Shown: piece after piece, positions 35,283 to 44,031 of the stretch | How the letters are laid out: each line of letters opens with the position of its first letter | How positions within the stretch are numbered: the stretch's first letter is position 1 | Assembly (NCBI GenBank): GCA_036501535.1 | Contig: DASYAE010000203.1 | Span: forward strand, 1-64,000 | DNA: 64,000 bases | DNA from: DASYAE01 sp036501535 | Lineage (GTDB): Bacteria; Actinomycetota; Actinomycetes; Streptomycetales; Catenulisporaceae | Reading direction: 5' to 3' | Program-made: the position numbers and the translations under genes | The notes under the pieces: generated by a model | What the model saw: only the letters and a program-made list of their open reading frames with translations | What the model was told of the DNA's origin: nothing | Databases searched by the model: none

Positions 35283-36271
35283 ACATCATCTCTTACCCCA
35301 CTGCCGCCGCCACTACTACGACCACTGCTTCGGTCCCGACCGGTGCGGCCATCTGGGCCCGCGGGCTGCGCAAGAGCTTCGGCGAGAAGCTCGTGCTGGA
35401 CGGGATCGACCTGACCGCCCAGCCCGGCACGATCCTGGCGCTGCTCGGACCGAACGGCGCGGGCAAGACCACGGCCGTGCACCTGCTCTCCACCTACCTG
35501 CGGCCGGATGCCGGCGAGATCCGGATCGCCGGGCACGACCCGGCCGCCGACCCGCAGGCGGTGCGCCGCGCGATCGGCGTGACCGGTCAGTTCTCTGCGG
35601 TGGACGGGTACCTGACCGGCCGGGAGAACCTGATGCTGATGGCTGATCTGCACCTGCTGCCGAGGGCCGCCGGGCGCCGCACGGCGGACGAGCTGCTGGA
35701 GCGGTTCGAGCTCGCCGAGGCGGCGGACAAGATGGCCTCGACCTACTCCGGCGGGATGAAGCGCAAGCTGGACCTGGCGATGACGCTGGTCGGCGACCCG
35801 CAGGTGATCTTCCTGGACGAGCCGACCACGGGCCTTGACCCGCGCAGCCGGCGCACGATGTGGCAGATCATCCGGGATCTCGTCGCGGCGGGCACCACCA
35901 TCCTGCTGACCACGCAGTATCTGGAGGAGGCCGACGAGCTGGCGCACCGCGTCGCAGTGCTCGACGGCGGCCGGATCGTCGCCGAGGGCACGCCGGCCGA
36001 GCTGAAGGCGCGCATCCCCGGCGGGCACATCGAGCTCTCCTTCGCCGAGCGCGCCGACTGGCAGGCCGCCGCCTCGCTGTTGGAGTCGGCGGGCCGGGAC
36101 GAGGACGCCCTGACCCTTCAAGTGGCCGGCGCCGGCGGCGTGGGCAATCTGCGGACGCTGCTGAAGCGGCTGGACGACGCGCAGGTCGAGGTCGCGTCGC
36201 TGACCGTACACACCCCCGATCTCGACGACGTCTTCTTCGCCCTGACCGGTGAGAAGGGAGAGGCACGATGA
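35279..36271 (+). CDS. ABC transporter ATP-binding protein (DrrA-like)
   Basis: 330 residues. Walker A GPNGAGKT (57-64), Q-loop GVTGQFSAVDGYLT, signature YSGGMKRKLDLAM, Walker B VIFLDEPTTGLD, and H-loop TTQYLEEADELAHRV. The C-terminal region (about 240-330, HIELSFAERADWQAA onward) matches the DrrA-type extension. It powers export through the next-encoded permease, with drug or lipid substrates known for the family. Start ATG overlaps the DUF4097 stop (ATGA), and its own stop overlaps the permease start. Confidence 0.92.
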   Translation: MNIISYPTAAATTTTTASVPTGAAIWARGLRKSFGEKLVLDGIDLTAQPGTILALLGPNGAGKTTAVHLLSTYLRPDAGEIRIAGHDPAADPQAVRRAIGVTGQFSAVDGYLTGRENLMLMADLHLLPRAAGRRTADELLERFELAEAADKMASTYSGGMKRKLDLAMTLVGDPQVIFLDEPTTGLDPRSRRTMWQIIRDLVAAGTTILLTTQYLEEADELAHRVAVLDGGRIVAEGTPAELKARIPGGHIELSFAERADWQAAASLLESAGRDEDALTLQVAGAGGVGNLRTLLKRLDDAQVEVASLTVHTPDLDDVFFALTGEKGEAR

Positions 36272-37119
36272 GTACTCTGACGATCACACCCCCCGCTGCC
36301 GACACGGCCAAGGACACGCGTGTGCACGCGATAGCCCACGCGCGGGTCATGCTGCGGCGCAACCTGCGGCACCTCCAGCGCTACCCGTCGCTGACCATCA
36401 TGGTCACCGTGATGCCGATCGTGTTCCTGCTGCTGTTCGTGTACGTGCTCGGCGGCACGCTCGGCTCGGGTCTCGGCGCCGGGATGCCGGCCGGGATGCA
36501 CGGCGGCCGGGCCGCCTACGCCGACTACGTCGCCCCGGCCATCATCCTGATGGCGGTCGCCGCTGCGGCGCAGGGCACTGCGATCGCTGTGGCGCAGGAC
36601 ATGACCGAGGGCGTCATCGCCCGGTTCCGCACCATGGCGGTGGCCCGTTCCTCGGTGCTCACCGGGCATGTGGTCGGCGCCGCGATCCAGACGCTGATCG
36701 GTGTGGTGGCGGTGACCGGGGCCGCGCTGGCGGTCGGGTTCCGCCCGCACGCCGACGTGGTCGAGTGGCTCGCCGCGCTCGGTGTGGTGCTGATGCTGAC
36801 CTTCGCGGTCACCTGGCTGTGCGTCGGACTGGGCCTGTCGGCCAAGAGCGTGGAGACCGCGAGCAACTCGCCGATGTTCCTGATCCTGCTGCCGTTCCTG
36901 GGCAGCGGCTTCGTCCCGACTGCGTCGCTGCCCGCGGGGCTGCGCTACTTCGCCGACTACCAGCCGTTCACCCCGATCACCGAGACCCTGCGCGGCCTGC
37001 TGACCGGCACCAGGATCGGCGACAACCTGCTGATCACGATCGCCTGGTGCGTCGGCACCGCGGCAGTGTCCTACGTCTGGTCGCGCCGGCTGTACGAGCG
37101 CGAGCCGAAGCCGCGCTGA
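36268..37119 (+). CDS. ABC-2 type permease (DrrB-like)
   Basis: A 283-residue integral membrane protein with about six membrane segments, beginning after RRNLRHLQRYPSLTIMVTVMPIVFLLLFVYVL. The ABC-2 signature region VIARFRTMAVARSSVLTGHVVG is typical of DrrB-like permeases. It forms the export complex with the ATPase encoded just upstream (ATGA overlap). A strong terminator follows 34 bases later, so the operon is RHH-DUF4097-ATPase-permease. Confidence 0.9.
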   Translation: MSTLTITPPAADTAKDTRVHAIAHARVMLRRNLRHLQRYPSLTIMVTVMPIVFLLLFVYVLGGTLGSGLGAGMPAGMHGGRAAYADYVAPAIILMAVAAAAQGTAIAVAQDMTEGVIARFRTMAVARSSVLTGHVVGAAIQTLIGVVAVTGAALAVGFRPHADVVEWLAALGVVLMLTFAVTWLCVGLGLSAKSVETASNSPMFLILLPFLGSGFVPTASLPAGLRYFADYQPFTPITETLRGLLTGTRIGDNLLITIAWCVGTAAVSYVWSRRLYEREPKPR

Positions 37120-37152
37120 CCGGCGCAGGCGGGGAAGGACAGAACACACAAC

Positions 37153-37189
37153 CGACAGCAGGGCCCTCCTGGTGAGGGCCCTGCTGTCG
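37153..37189 (+). terminator. Strong terminator of the RHH-ABC operon
   Basis: A perfect 16-bp stem (37153-37168 with 37174-37189) with a CTGGT loop lies 34 bases after the permease stop. The run after it is T-poor, as usual in high-GC actinomycetes. Confidence 0.8.
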
Positions 37190-37314
37190 TCTTGGGCGTC
37201 GGCTGCGCGTCACCGGCATATCAGCGGGCGATCAGAGCCGGTGTGCATCCTGGAAGTGGCACACAGTGTCCGGATCGGCGTCTCCATCCCGCACAGAAAG
37301 CCGAGGTACCCGCC

Positions 37315-37560
37315 ATGAGCGTCTACGAGACGGTCACCAAGATCTTCGCCGACTCCTTCCGGGTGCCGGCCGACCAGATCAGCGCGGCGTCCACCATGGA
37401 AGAGCTCGAACTCGACTCGCTGGAGCTGGTCGAGCTCTCCCTGCTGATCGAGCAGGAGCTCGGCGTCACGCTCTCCGACGAGCAGCTGGCCGAGCGCAAC
37501 CTCGACGTCGGCGGGCTCTGCGAGACGATCAGCACCCTGCTGGGTGCCGGAGCCCGGTGA
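37315..37560 (+). CDS. Acyl carrier protein
   Basis: An 81-residue acidic four-helix carrier. The phosphopantetheine attachment serine is S35 in LELDSLELVEL, within the standard DSL motif. It starts at the ATG at 37315 after GAGG. It is the first gene of the KAS II, KAS III, beta-lactone synthetase run; the next gene's GTG overlaps its stop. It probably tethers the fatty acyl chain that is elongated or condensed by the ketosynthases. Being separate from the chromosomal fatty acid ACP, it looks pathway-specific. Confidence 0.9.
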   Translation: MSVYETVTKIFADSFRVPADQISAASTMEELELDSLELVELSLLIEQELGVTLSDEQLAERNLDVGGLCETISTLLGAGAR

Positions 37561-38812
37561 GCGCTGCCCGGACCCGGCGCACCGCCGACGTCACCGGCCT
37601 GGGCCTGGTCACCCCGGCCGGGATCGGCGTCGAGCCGACCTGGCGCCGGGTGTGCGCGGGCCGGCCGACCGCGGCCCTCGACCCGGACCTGGCCGGCGTC
37701 CCGGTCGGGATCTCCTGCCGGGTGCCCGGGTTCGATGCCGCCGTGCTGCTCGGCGGCCGGACCGCCCGCAGGCTCGACCCCTGCGCCCGGTTCGCCGTCG
37801 TCGCCGCGCGGGAGGCCGTGGCGGACGCCGGCCTCGATCCGCGGACCTGGAACGGCGCGCGCGTCGCGGTCGTCCTCGGCGTCGGCGGGTACGGGGCGGC
37901 CTCGATCGACGAGCAGAGCCGGATCCTGCACACGCGGAGCGCCGAGCAGGTCTCGCCGCGCCTGCTGACGCTGAGCCTGCCGAACATGGCGGCCGGCCAG
38001 CTGGCCATCGACCTCGCGGCCACCGGGCCCTGCCTGACCATCGGCACCGCCTGCGCCTCCGGGACCTCGGCGCTGGGCGTGGCGCGCGACCTGTTGGCGC
38101 TCGGATACTGCGACATCGCGGTGGCCGGAGGGGCGGACGCCATGATCAGCCCTCTGGTGATGGCGGGTTTCGCGAAGATGGGGCGCTCTCCCGGCGGCTG
38201 CACGATCCGGCGGGCGCCAGCCGTCCCTTCGACCGGGACCGGGACGGGCTGGTCGCCGCCGAGGGCGCGGGCGTCCTCGTGCTGGAACGGCCCGAGCACG
38301 CGCGGGCGCGTGGTGCGCGGGTGCGCGGACGCATCGTCGGCTTCGGGATGTCCGCTGACGCGCACAGCCTCGCCGCACCCGCGCCGGACGGCGCCGGCCT
38401 GGAACTGGCCATGGCCAACGCGCTGGACGATGCGGGCGTCGCCGCGTCAGACATCGGACACGTCAACGCGCATGGCACGTCCACTCGGGCCAACGATCTG
38501 GTCGAGGCCCGCGTCATCGGCCGGGTGCTCGGTGCAGCAGCACCCTTGGTCACCTCGACCAAGGGAGTTACAGGGCACATGCTCGGCGCGGCTGGTGCCG
38601 TGGAGGCGGCGCTCACCCTGCTCGCGCTCGAGCGGCGGCTGGTACCGCCCACCGCCAACCTCGAGAAGCTCGACGACGCGATCGAGCTGGACGTACCGAC
38701 CAGCGCGACGCCGTGCGACGCGGCGCTGGCCATGAGCAATTCGGCGGGCTTCGGCGGCCAGAACGCCTCACTCGTGCTCGCCGCCGCCGCACAAGGAGAA
38801 GGAGGGGGCTGA
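37557..38812 (+). pseudogene. KAS II-type (FabF-like) ketosynthase interrupted by a frameshift
   Basis: The gene starts at GTG 37557 in one frame and after about 38180 continues in another. The first part holds IGTACASGTSALG (active-site Cys, about residue 167). The second frame holds ASRPFDRDRDGLVAAEGAGVLV, VNAHGTSTRAND and TKGVTGHMLGAAGA with the two active-site His. The switch lies in the G-run 38180-38183 (ATGGGGCGC): adding one G restores MGALSRR, the family sequence, and one continuous 418-residue FabF-like enzyme. All catalytic residues survive, so this is either a very recent mutation or a sequencing error in a homopolymer. Confidence 0.85.
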
Positions 38813-38813
38813 C

Positions 38814-39911
38814 GTGTTGACCGACGAACTGTTCACCAATAAGTCGTTGTTCGAGAAACCGAGCCCGAGCAGCCGGTTCGAGGGGTTCGGCGGATATCTT
38901 CCGGCTGCCGTGCGGACCACGTCCGACCTGGTGCGGGAATTGCAACTGTCCTCGCCGCTGCCTGTGCAGGCGGTCACCGGAGTAGCGCAGCGCCGGGTGT
39001 ACGACCCGCGGCCCGAGGCCGGCGAGGACTCGTTCGGACTCGCCCTGCGCGCCGCGCGCGACGCGCTCGACAAGTCCCGCTACACCGCCGCCGACATCGA
39101 CGTCGTCATATGCGCGTGCATCATCCGGATCAAGGACGGCGACGACCTCTACTTCGAGCCCTCCTTCGCCGGCATGCTCGCGCGGGAGCTCGGCGCCGAA
39201 CACGCCCTCCACTTCGATGTCTCCAATGCCTGCGCCGGCATGATGACCGGCGTCTACCTGGTCGACCGGATGATCCGCGCGGGCTTGGTGCGCACCGGCC
39301 TCGTAGTCAGCGCCGAGCAGGCCACGCGCATCGCCCAAACCGCGTCGCGGGAGCTGACCGGCGTGCGCGATCCCCAGTTCGCCTCGCTCTCCGTCGGGGA
39401 CTCCGCCGCGGCGGTGGTGCTTGACCGCTCGGTGGACGAGGCGGACCGGATCCACTACGTCGAGATGATGACGTGCGCCGGTTACACAGACCTCTGCTTC
39501 GGTATGCCCAGCGAGCGGAGCGAGGGCCTGGCCATGTACACCGCGAGCGGCCGGATGCAGCACGAGGACCGGATACGCACGTGGGCGGCCTACCACCGGG
39601 ACCGGCTGGCCGAGCGGGGGAGCACGTTCGGTGGCGAGGGCTTCGACTACGTCATCCACCACCAGGTCAGCACCCGGGTCATCGGCAAGCTGAACGCCGT
39701 CGGAGCCGAGGTTCTGGGCAGCGCGATGCCCGCGTCCCTGTCCGTCGTGGAGAAGTACGGCAACTGCGCGTCCACCTCGCACTTCGTGACGCTGCGCGAG
39801 CACCTCAGGGCCGGAACGGCGCGCCAGGGCTCGAAGTTCCTGCTGGTGCCGGCGGCCTCCGGCCTGGTCTTCGGCGTGCTGTCGGCGACGATCTCCAACC
39901 TGGGAGTGTGA
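38814..39911 (+). CDS. KAS III/OleA-like thiolase-fold synthase (catalytic subunit)
   Basis: A 365-residue FabH-like enzyme. Catalytic triad: Cys in FDVSNACAGMM (about residue 139), His in VIHHQVS (about 280) and Asn in YGNCAST (about 316). It should condense two acyl thioesters, for example acyl-CoA and acyl-ACP, to a 3-oxo product. Start is GTG 38814, two bases after the KAS II stop. It is paired with the next gene, which encodes a related protein lacking the His and Asn. This matches the LstA/LstB heterodimer of lipstatin biosynthesis and the NltA/NltB pair of nocardiolactone, as I recall them. Confidence 0.88.
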   Translation: MLTDELFTNKSLFEKPSPSSRFEGFGGYLPAAVRTTSDLVRELQLSSPLPVQAVTGVAQRRVYDPRPEAGEDSFGLALRAARDALDKSRYTAADIDVVICACIIRIKDGDDLYFEPSFAGMLARELGAEHALHFDVSNACAGMMTGVYLVDRMIRAGLVRTGLVVSAEQATRIAQTASRELTGVRDPQFASLSVGDSAAAVVLDRSVDEADRIHYVEMMTCAGYTDLCFGMPSERSEGLAMYTASGRMQHEDRIRTWAAYHRDRLAERGSTFGGEGFDYVIHHQVSTRVIGKLNAVGAEVLGSAMPASLSVVEKYGNCASTSHFVTLREHLRAGTARQGSKFLLVPAASGLVFGVLSATISNLGV

Positions 39912-39919
39912 GGCCCGCC

Positions 39920-40846
39920 ATGGCCACCGTCGTCAGCGCCGCATCGTGCGCCGCGCCGGCCGGGCGGGAGGCGTCCGCCGTCGCGGACCTGGCCGGCCGG
40001 GCGGCGAAGGACTGCCTCAGCCGGGCCCGGCTCTCGCCGGAGCAGGTGAGCGTACTGATCAACGTCGGCGTGTACCGCGAGAACAACACGTTCGAGCCGG
40101 CGATCGGCGCGCTGGTGCAGCGCGAGGTCGGCATCAACCTCGACTACACGGCTGCTGCGACGCCCAGCCCCGGCTTCTCGCTGGACCTGATGAACGGCGC
40201 CTGTGGCGTGCTCAACGCCGTGCAGGTGGCGCAGGTGCTCCTCGATACCGGCAGCGCGGACAGGGTGCTGATCACCGCGGCCGACGTCCATCCGACCGGG
40301 CGGGCGCACTCAGACCCCGACTATCCCTATCGCGACTTCGGCGCCGCGCTTCTGCTGGCGCGCTGCGCCGGTTCCGGTTCCGTTTCTGGGCCCGGCTTCG
40401 GCCCGGTGGGGGTGAGCAGTCCCGGCGCGGCCTCCACGACTGCGGGCTTCCTGCGCACGGCGGGCATGGGCGAGTCGGGTCGCGGCCGGATCACGGTCCG
40501 GCGCGACGAGGACTTCGCCGAGCAGGTGCTCGCGGTGGCCGCGCGGACCGTCGCCGAGTACGGCCGGGCCGGCGACCTGGACCCGGACCGGGTCGTGCTG
40601 ATCGCCTCCGGCCCCACGGCGGATTTCCCGCACCGGCTGGCCGAACGGGTCGGGCTCGACCGATCCCGCGTCCTGGACGGGGTAAGGCCGGACCGGTCGG
40701 GGCGCCTGCCGCACACCGCGGCCCCCATCCTCGGCTACCTCGAGGCCGTCGCGCGCGGATTGCCCAGGCACGACGAGACGCAGGTGCTCGTGAGCGACGG
40801 CGCCGGGCCGTGCGTCGCCTGCGTCAGTTACCGGCCCGAGCCGTGA
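39920..40846 (+). CDS. Degenerate KAS III-like partner subunit (LstB/NltB-like)
   Basis: A 308-residue thiolase-fold protein, shorter at the N terminus than the preceding one. The nucleophile position is present (LMNGACGVLNAVQ, about residue 94), but the expected His region reads VLIASGPTADFP and the Asn region HTAAPILGYLE, so the His and Asn of the triad are absent. It begins eight bases after its partner and ends in a 4-base overlap with the beta-lactone synthetase gene. I infer a heterodimer subunit that shapes the pocket or supplies the acyl thioester half, as described for LstB. Confidence 0.82.
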   Translation: MATVVSAASCAAPAGREASAVADLAGRAAKDCLSRARLSPEQVSVLINVGVYRENNTFEPAIGALVQREVGINLDYTAAATPSPGFSLDLMNGACGVLNAVQVAQVLLDTGSADRVLITAADVHPTGRAHSDPDYPYRDFGAALLLARCAGSGSVSGPGFGPVGVSSPGAASTTAGFLRTAGMGESGRGRITVRRDEDFAEQVLAVAARTVAEYGRAGDLDPDRVVLIASGPTADFPHRLAERVGLDRSRVLDGVRPDRSGRLPHTAAPILGYLEAVARGLPRHDETQVLVSDGAGPCVACVSYRPEP

Positions 40847-43290
40847 CCGCCCCGGCCGAGGAAATCGGTGCGGAGCGCGGTGCGGAGCGCGGCGCCGCCG
40901 GGCTGCTCGAGCACCACGCGACAGCCTTTCCGGATAAGGCCGCGATCATCTACGCACAGGGTGACCGGTATCAGTACAAGCAGATGACCTACGGCGAGCT
41001 CTGGGACGGGGTCGAGCGGCTGGCGGCCGGCCTGTCCGCGGCGGGAATACAGCAGGGCTCGCGGGTCGTGCTCATGGCTGGCGCCGGGCCCGATCTTTAC
41101 GCCGTCTTCTTCGCGCTGCTGCGGATCGGCGCCGTGCCGGTCGTCGTGGATCCGGGTATGGGCGTGCGCCGAATGCTGCGCTGCTACCGGGTCGCACGCG
41201 CGGAAACGCTGATCGGCCCTCCCATCGCGCATCTGATTCGGATGCTGTGCCGCCGGCCGTTCGCCGATGTCCGCGTCAAGATCATGCTCGGACGCCGCTT
41301 CTGGGGCTGCCACACTCTCTCGGCGCTCAAGGCCGATCGACGCATCGGCACCGAAGCGACGCCGACGCCGACGGTGCAGAGCGACGACCTGATGATGGTC
41401 GCCTTCACCACCGGCAGCACCGGTCGGGCCAAGGGCGTGGAGTACACGCACCGGACGATCGCGGCAGCCGCCCACGCCCTGCGTTCTGCGCACGCGCGCA
41501 CTATCGACGACGTCTGCCTCGTCACGCTTCCGCTCTACGGCGTACTCGACCTCTTGCTCGGCGCGACACTCGTGATGGCACCGGTCTCACCGACCAAGGT
41601 CGGCAGCGCCGATCCGGCGGAACTGGCCGACGTGATGAACCGGTACCGCATATCCACGCTGTACGCGTCCCCTGCGCTGCTGCGCCGGTTCGGCGAGTAC
41701 TTGGCCACGCATCGGATCGCTGTGCCCGACTTGCGCTGCGTGGTCGGCGGCGGTGCCCCGGTCGCCCCGGACATCGTCGCCGCGCTGCGTCAGGGCCTTG
41801 GCGCGACAGCGCGGATTCACGCGGCCTACGGCGCCACCGAGGGTTTGCCCATCGCGTCGATCGAGTCGGCCGAGATCCTCGGCGAGACCGCCGCGCGCAG
41901 CGCACTCGGCGACGGCACCTGCGTGGGCCGACCGGTGCAGGGCACTGACGTGCGGATCATCCGAGTCTCGGACGGGCCGCTGCCGCGCTGGGATCCCGCG
42001 CTGCTCGTCCCTCCGGGTGAGATCGGCGAGATCGCCGTCGCGGGCGAGAACATCAGCCCTCGCTATCACGCGGCGGCGGATGCTGATGCGGCACACAAGA
42101 TCCACGAACACACCCGCATCTGGCACCGCACCGGAGATCTCGGCTATCTCGACGACCAGGGCCGGCTGTGGTTCTGCGGCCGCCTGTCGCAGCGGGTGCG
42201 TGCCACCACCGGGCGCGACCTATACACCGTCAGCTGTGAGGGCGTGCTGAATGCGCACCCACTCGTGCGTCGCTGTGCTCTGGTCGGCGTCGGCATGCCA
42301 GGTACGCAGCGCCCGGTGGTATGCGTTGAGACAGTGCCCGAAGTCACTCACGCGGACTGGCCGCAGCTGCACTCCGAACTACGCGCCCTCGCCGCCGCAC
42401 AGCCGCTGACGGCACAGCTGGAGGTCTTCCTCAAGCACCCGTCGTTCCCGGTCGACATCCGCCACAACGCCAAGATCGGGCGGGAACTGCTCGCGCGCTG
42501 GGCCGAGGAGCAGCTGACGCGGCCTACCGTTCGCAAGCGAATACGGCAGTGGGCACTGCGCGCCATCCCCTTGGCCGGCTGGGCCTATCTGATCGCAGGC
42601 CTCATATATCCGAGTACGCAGCCGGTCCTGCTGGCCCTCTGGTGCCTCGACGCGTTCCTGAGCGTGGTGGTGCACGCCGCGCAGGTTCCGCGGGCGGTGC
42701 GCCGGGGCCGGGCTGCCGGCCGGCGAGCGGCGTCGGCCGCGATCCCGACCATGATCCTCGGCGCCACCTGGTGGCGTCAGTTCCCTGCGGCCGCGCGGGA
42801 TATGGGGCCCGCGCGACCGCTCCGGCTTCCTGCCGCGCCTGCTCGCCCGGATGGTGGACGGCCGGCTGCCCGACCTGTCCGGCGGCAGGACGGTGCTGGC
42901 GTCGCTGTGCCACTGCGACAACGCGGTCGCCGCATCGCTGCTCGCGGGAAGCGCGCCGGCCGAGGTGGTAGGCGGCCGGCCGTACTTCATCGCGGACAAG
43001 GAGACGACCGACCTGTGGGCGTTCCTGGCCTGGGTCGCCGACATGTTCGGCGCCAGTCCTCCCACGCGCCGCGTCCCGCCGCCGGTGCGGGACGCGGCGG
43101 TCGCGGTGCTGGAGACCGTCTGGCGCCTGCCCGGCCTCGCCGCCCGCCGCGAGCCGCCGCTCAGCCGGTACTCGGTCGCGCTGCTCACGCGATCAACCAC
43201 CTACAACACGGCGGCAGCCGAGCGAGACCTCGGTTACGTTCCGGTGATCGATCAGGAGTCCGGGCTGCTGCGGCTGCGGGACTGGGTTGA
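40843..43290 (+). CDS. OleC-type beta-lactone synthetase with disrupted C-terminus
   Basis: An AMP-forming ligase of the OleC type, which turns beta-hydroxy acids into beta-lactones. ATP site FTTGSTGRAKGVEYTHR (about 185-201), YGATEGLP (about 328-335), TGDLGYLDDQGRLWFCGR (about 430), and the OleC-specific FPVDIRHNAKIGREL (about 528-542). After about residue 565 come two membrane-like segments (AGWAYLIAGLIYP, LLALWCLDAFLSVVV). From about residue 645 the frame runs through the OleD remnant out of phase and is meaningless (Pro/Arg/Gly-rich) until 43290. GTG start overlaps the previous stop. The ligase core looks intact, so activity may be retained. Confidence 0.85.
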   Translation: MTAPAEEIGAERGAERGAAGLLEHHATAFPDKAAIIYAQGDRYQYKQMTYGELWDGVERLAAGLSAAGIQQGSRVVLMAGAGPDLYAVFFALLRIGAVPVVVDPGMGVRRMLRCYRVARAETLIGPPIAHLIRMLCRRPFADVRVKIMLGRRFWGCHTLSALKADRRIGTEATPTPTVQSDDLMMVAFTTGSTGRAKGVEYTHRTIAAAAHALRSAHARTIDDVCLVTLPLYGVLDLLLGATLVMAPVSPTKVGSADPAELADVMNRYRISTLYASPALLRRFGEYLATHRIAVPDLRCVVGGGAPVAPDIVAALRQGLGATARIHAAYGATEGLPIASIESAEILGETAARSALGDGTCVGRPVQGTDVRIIRVSDGPLPRWDPALLVPPGEIGEIAVAGENISPRYHAAADADAAHKIHEHTRIWHRTGDLGYLDDQGRLWFCGRLSQRVRATTGRDLYTVSCEGVLNAHPLVRRCALVGVGMPGTQRPVVCVETVPEVTHADWPQLHSELRALAAAQPLTAQLEVFLKHPSFPVDIRHNAKIGRELLARWAEEQLTRPTVRKRIRQWALRAIPLAGWAYLIAGLIYPSTQPVLLALWCLDAFLSVVVHAAQVPRAVRRGRAAGRRAASAAIPTMILGATWWRQFPAAARDMGPARPLRLPAAPARPDGGRPAARPVRRQDGAGVAVPLRQRGRRIAARGKRAGRGGRRPAVLHRGQGDDRPVGVPGLGRRHVRRQSSHAPRPAAGAGRGGRGAGDRLAPARPRRPPRAAAQPVLGRAAHAINHLQHGGSRARPRLRSGDRSGVRAAAAAGLG

Positions 43291-43333
43291 GTCGATCGGC
43301 GGCGTGCGGGAGTTCGCGCGCGCCGTGCGCTGA
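42782..43333 (+). pseudogene. C-terminal remnant of an OleD-type 3-beta-HSD/epimerase reductase
   Basis: In the frame different from the upstream ligase, about 183 residues match the second half of OleD-like NAD(P)-dependent reductases: SLRPRGIWGPRDRSGFLPRL, TVLASLCHCDNAVAASLLA, a middle ADKETTDLWAFLAWV, and LTRSTTYNTAAAERDLGYVP. The Rossmann glycine motif and the Tyr-x-x-x-Lys catalytic pair are missing, about 150-170 residues. The break lies near 42775-42784, where the ligase tail (ILGATWW) stops. A single deletion joining the oleC tail to mid-oleD explains this. ATG 42851 has no ribosome-binding site. Confidence 0.82.
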
Positions 43334-43392
43334 GCAGCCGTTCTTGGCGCAGTCGGTAGCTCATACGTTCGAACAGGCGTAGAGTCGAGCTG

Positions 43393-44031
43393 ATGAGTGT
43401 CAACCTCCAGGCTTCTCTGTTCGACTGCGTCGAGGCGGCCGCGCCGCCGCGCCTCGGCGATCTGACCAGGCTGCGCCGACGCGAGCTGGCCGGCGGCGCG
43501 TGGGTCGATGTGCTGCCGGGCTGGCTGTCCGGCGCCGACACCGTGTTCGAACAGCTTGTCGAGCAGGTGCCGTGGCGCGCGGAGCGCCGGGAGATGTACG
43601 ACGCCATGGTGCGCGTGCCTCGGCTGCTCGCCTTCTACCGCCAAGGCGAGCCGCTGCCGCACCCGATTCTCGAGCCGGCCCGCGCGGCGCTCGGCGCGCA
43701 TTATGCCGAGGAGCTGGGCGAACCGTTCGTCACTGCCGGACTGTGCTTCTACCGCGACGGCCGAGACAGCGTCGCCTGGCACGGCGACCGCCGCGGCCGC
43801 GGGAATACGCACGACACGATGGTCGCGATCCTCTCGGTTGGCGAACCGCGCGTACTGGCGCTGCGTCCGCGCGGGGGAGGCGGCGCGCACCTGCGACTGC
43901 CCCTCGGCCACGGCGATCTGCTCGTGATGGGCGGTAGCTGTCAGCGCACGTGGGATCACGCCGTGCCGAAGACCGCGCGCGGCGCCGGGCCGCGCATCAG
44001 CATCCAGTTCCGCCCGCATGGTGTGAGCTGA
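43393..44031 (+). CDS. AlkB-like 2-oxoglutarate/Fe(II) dioxygenase
   Basis: A 212-residue Fe(II)/2-oxoglutarate oxygenase of the AlkB family, which removes alkyl groups from nucleic-acid bases by oxidation. Iron ligands: His-x-Asp in SVAWHGDRRG (about 134-136) and the distal His in QRTWDHAVPKT (about 191); the 2-oxoglutarate arginine lies in RISIQFRPHG at the end. The substrate-lid motif FNSVLLNLYRD-like is shortened to FVTAGLCFYRDG. It starts 59 bases after the OleD remnant and overlaps the end of the convergent methyltransferase gene by 35 bases. Confidence 0.88.
   Translation: MSVNLQASLFDCVEAAAPPRLGDLTRLRRRELAGGAWVDVLPGWLSGADTVFEQLVEQVPWRAERREMYDAMVRVPRLLAFYRQGEPLPHPILEPARAALGAHYAEELGEPFVTAGLCFYRDGRDSVAWHGDRRGRGNTHDTMVAILSVGEPRVLALRPRGGGGAHLRLPLGHGDLLVMGGSCQRTWDHAVPKTARGAGPRISIQFRPHGVS

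Noticed and set aside
39946..40842. Upstream extension of the beta-lactone synthetase frame
   Set aside because: This stretch is out of frame with the KAS III-like gene that clearly occupies it; the GTG overlapping its stop is the logical start.
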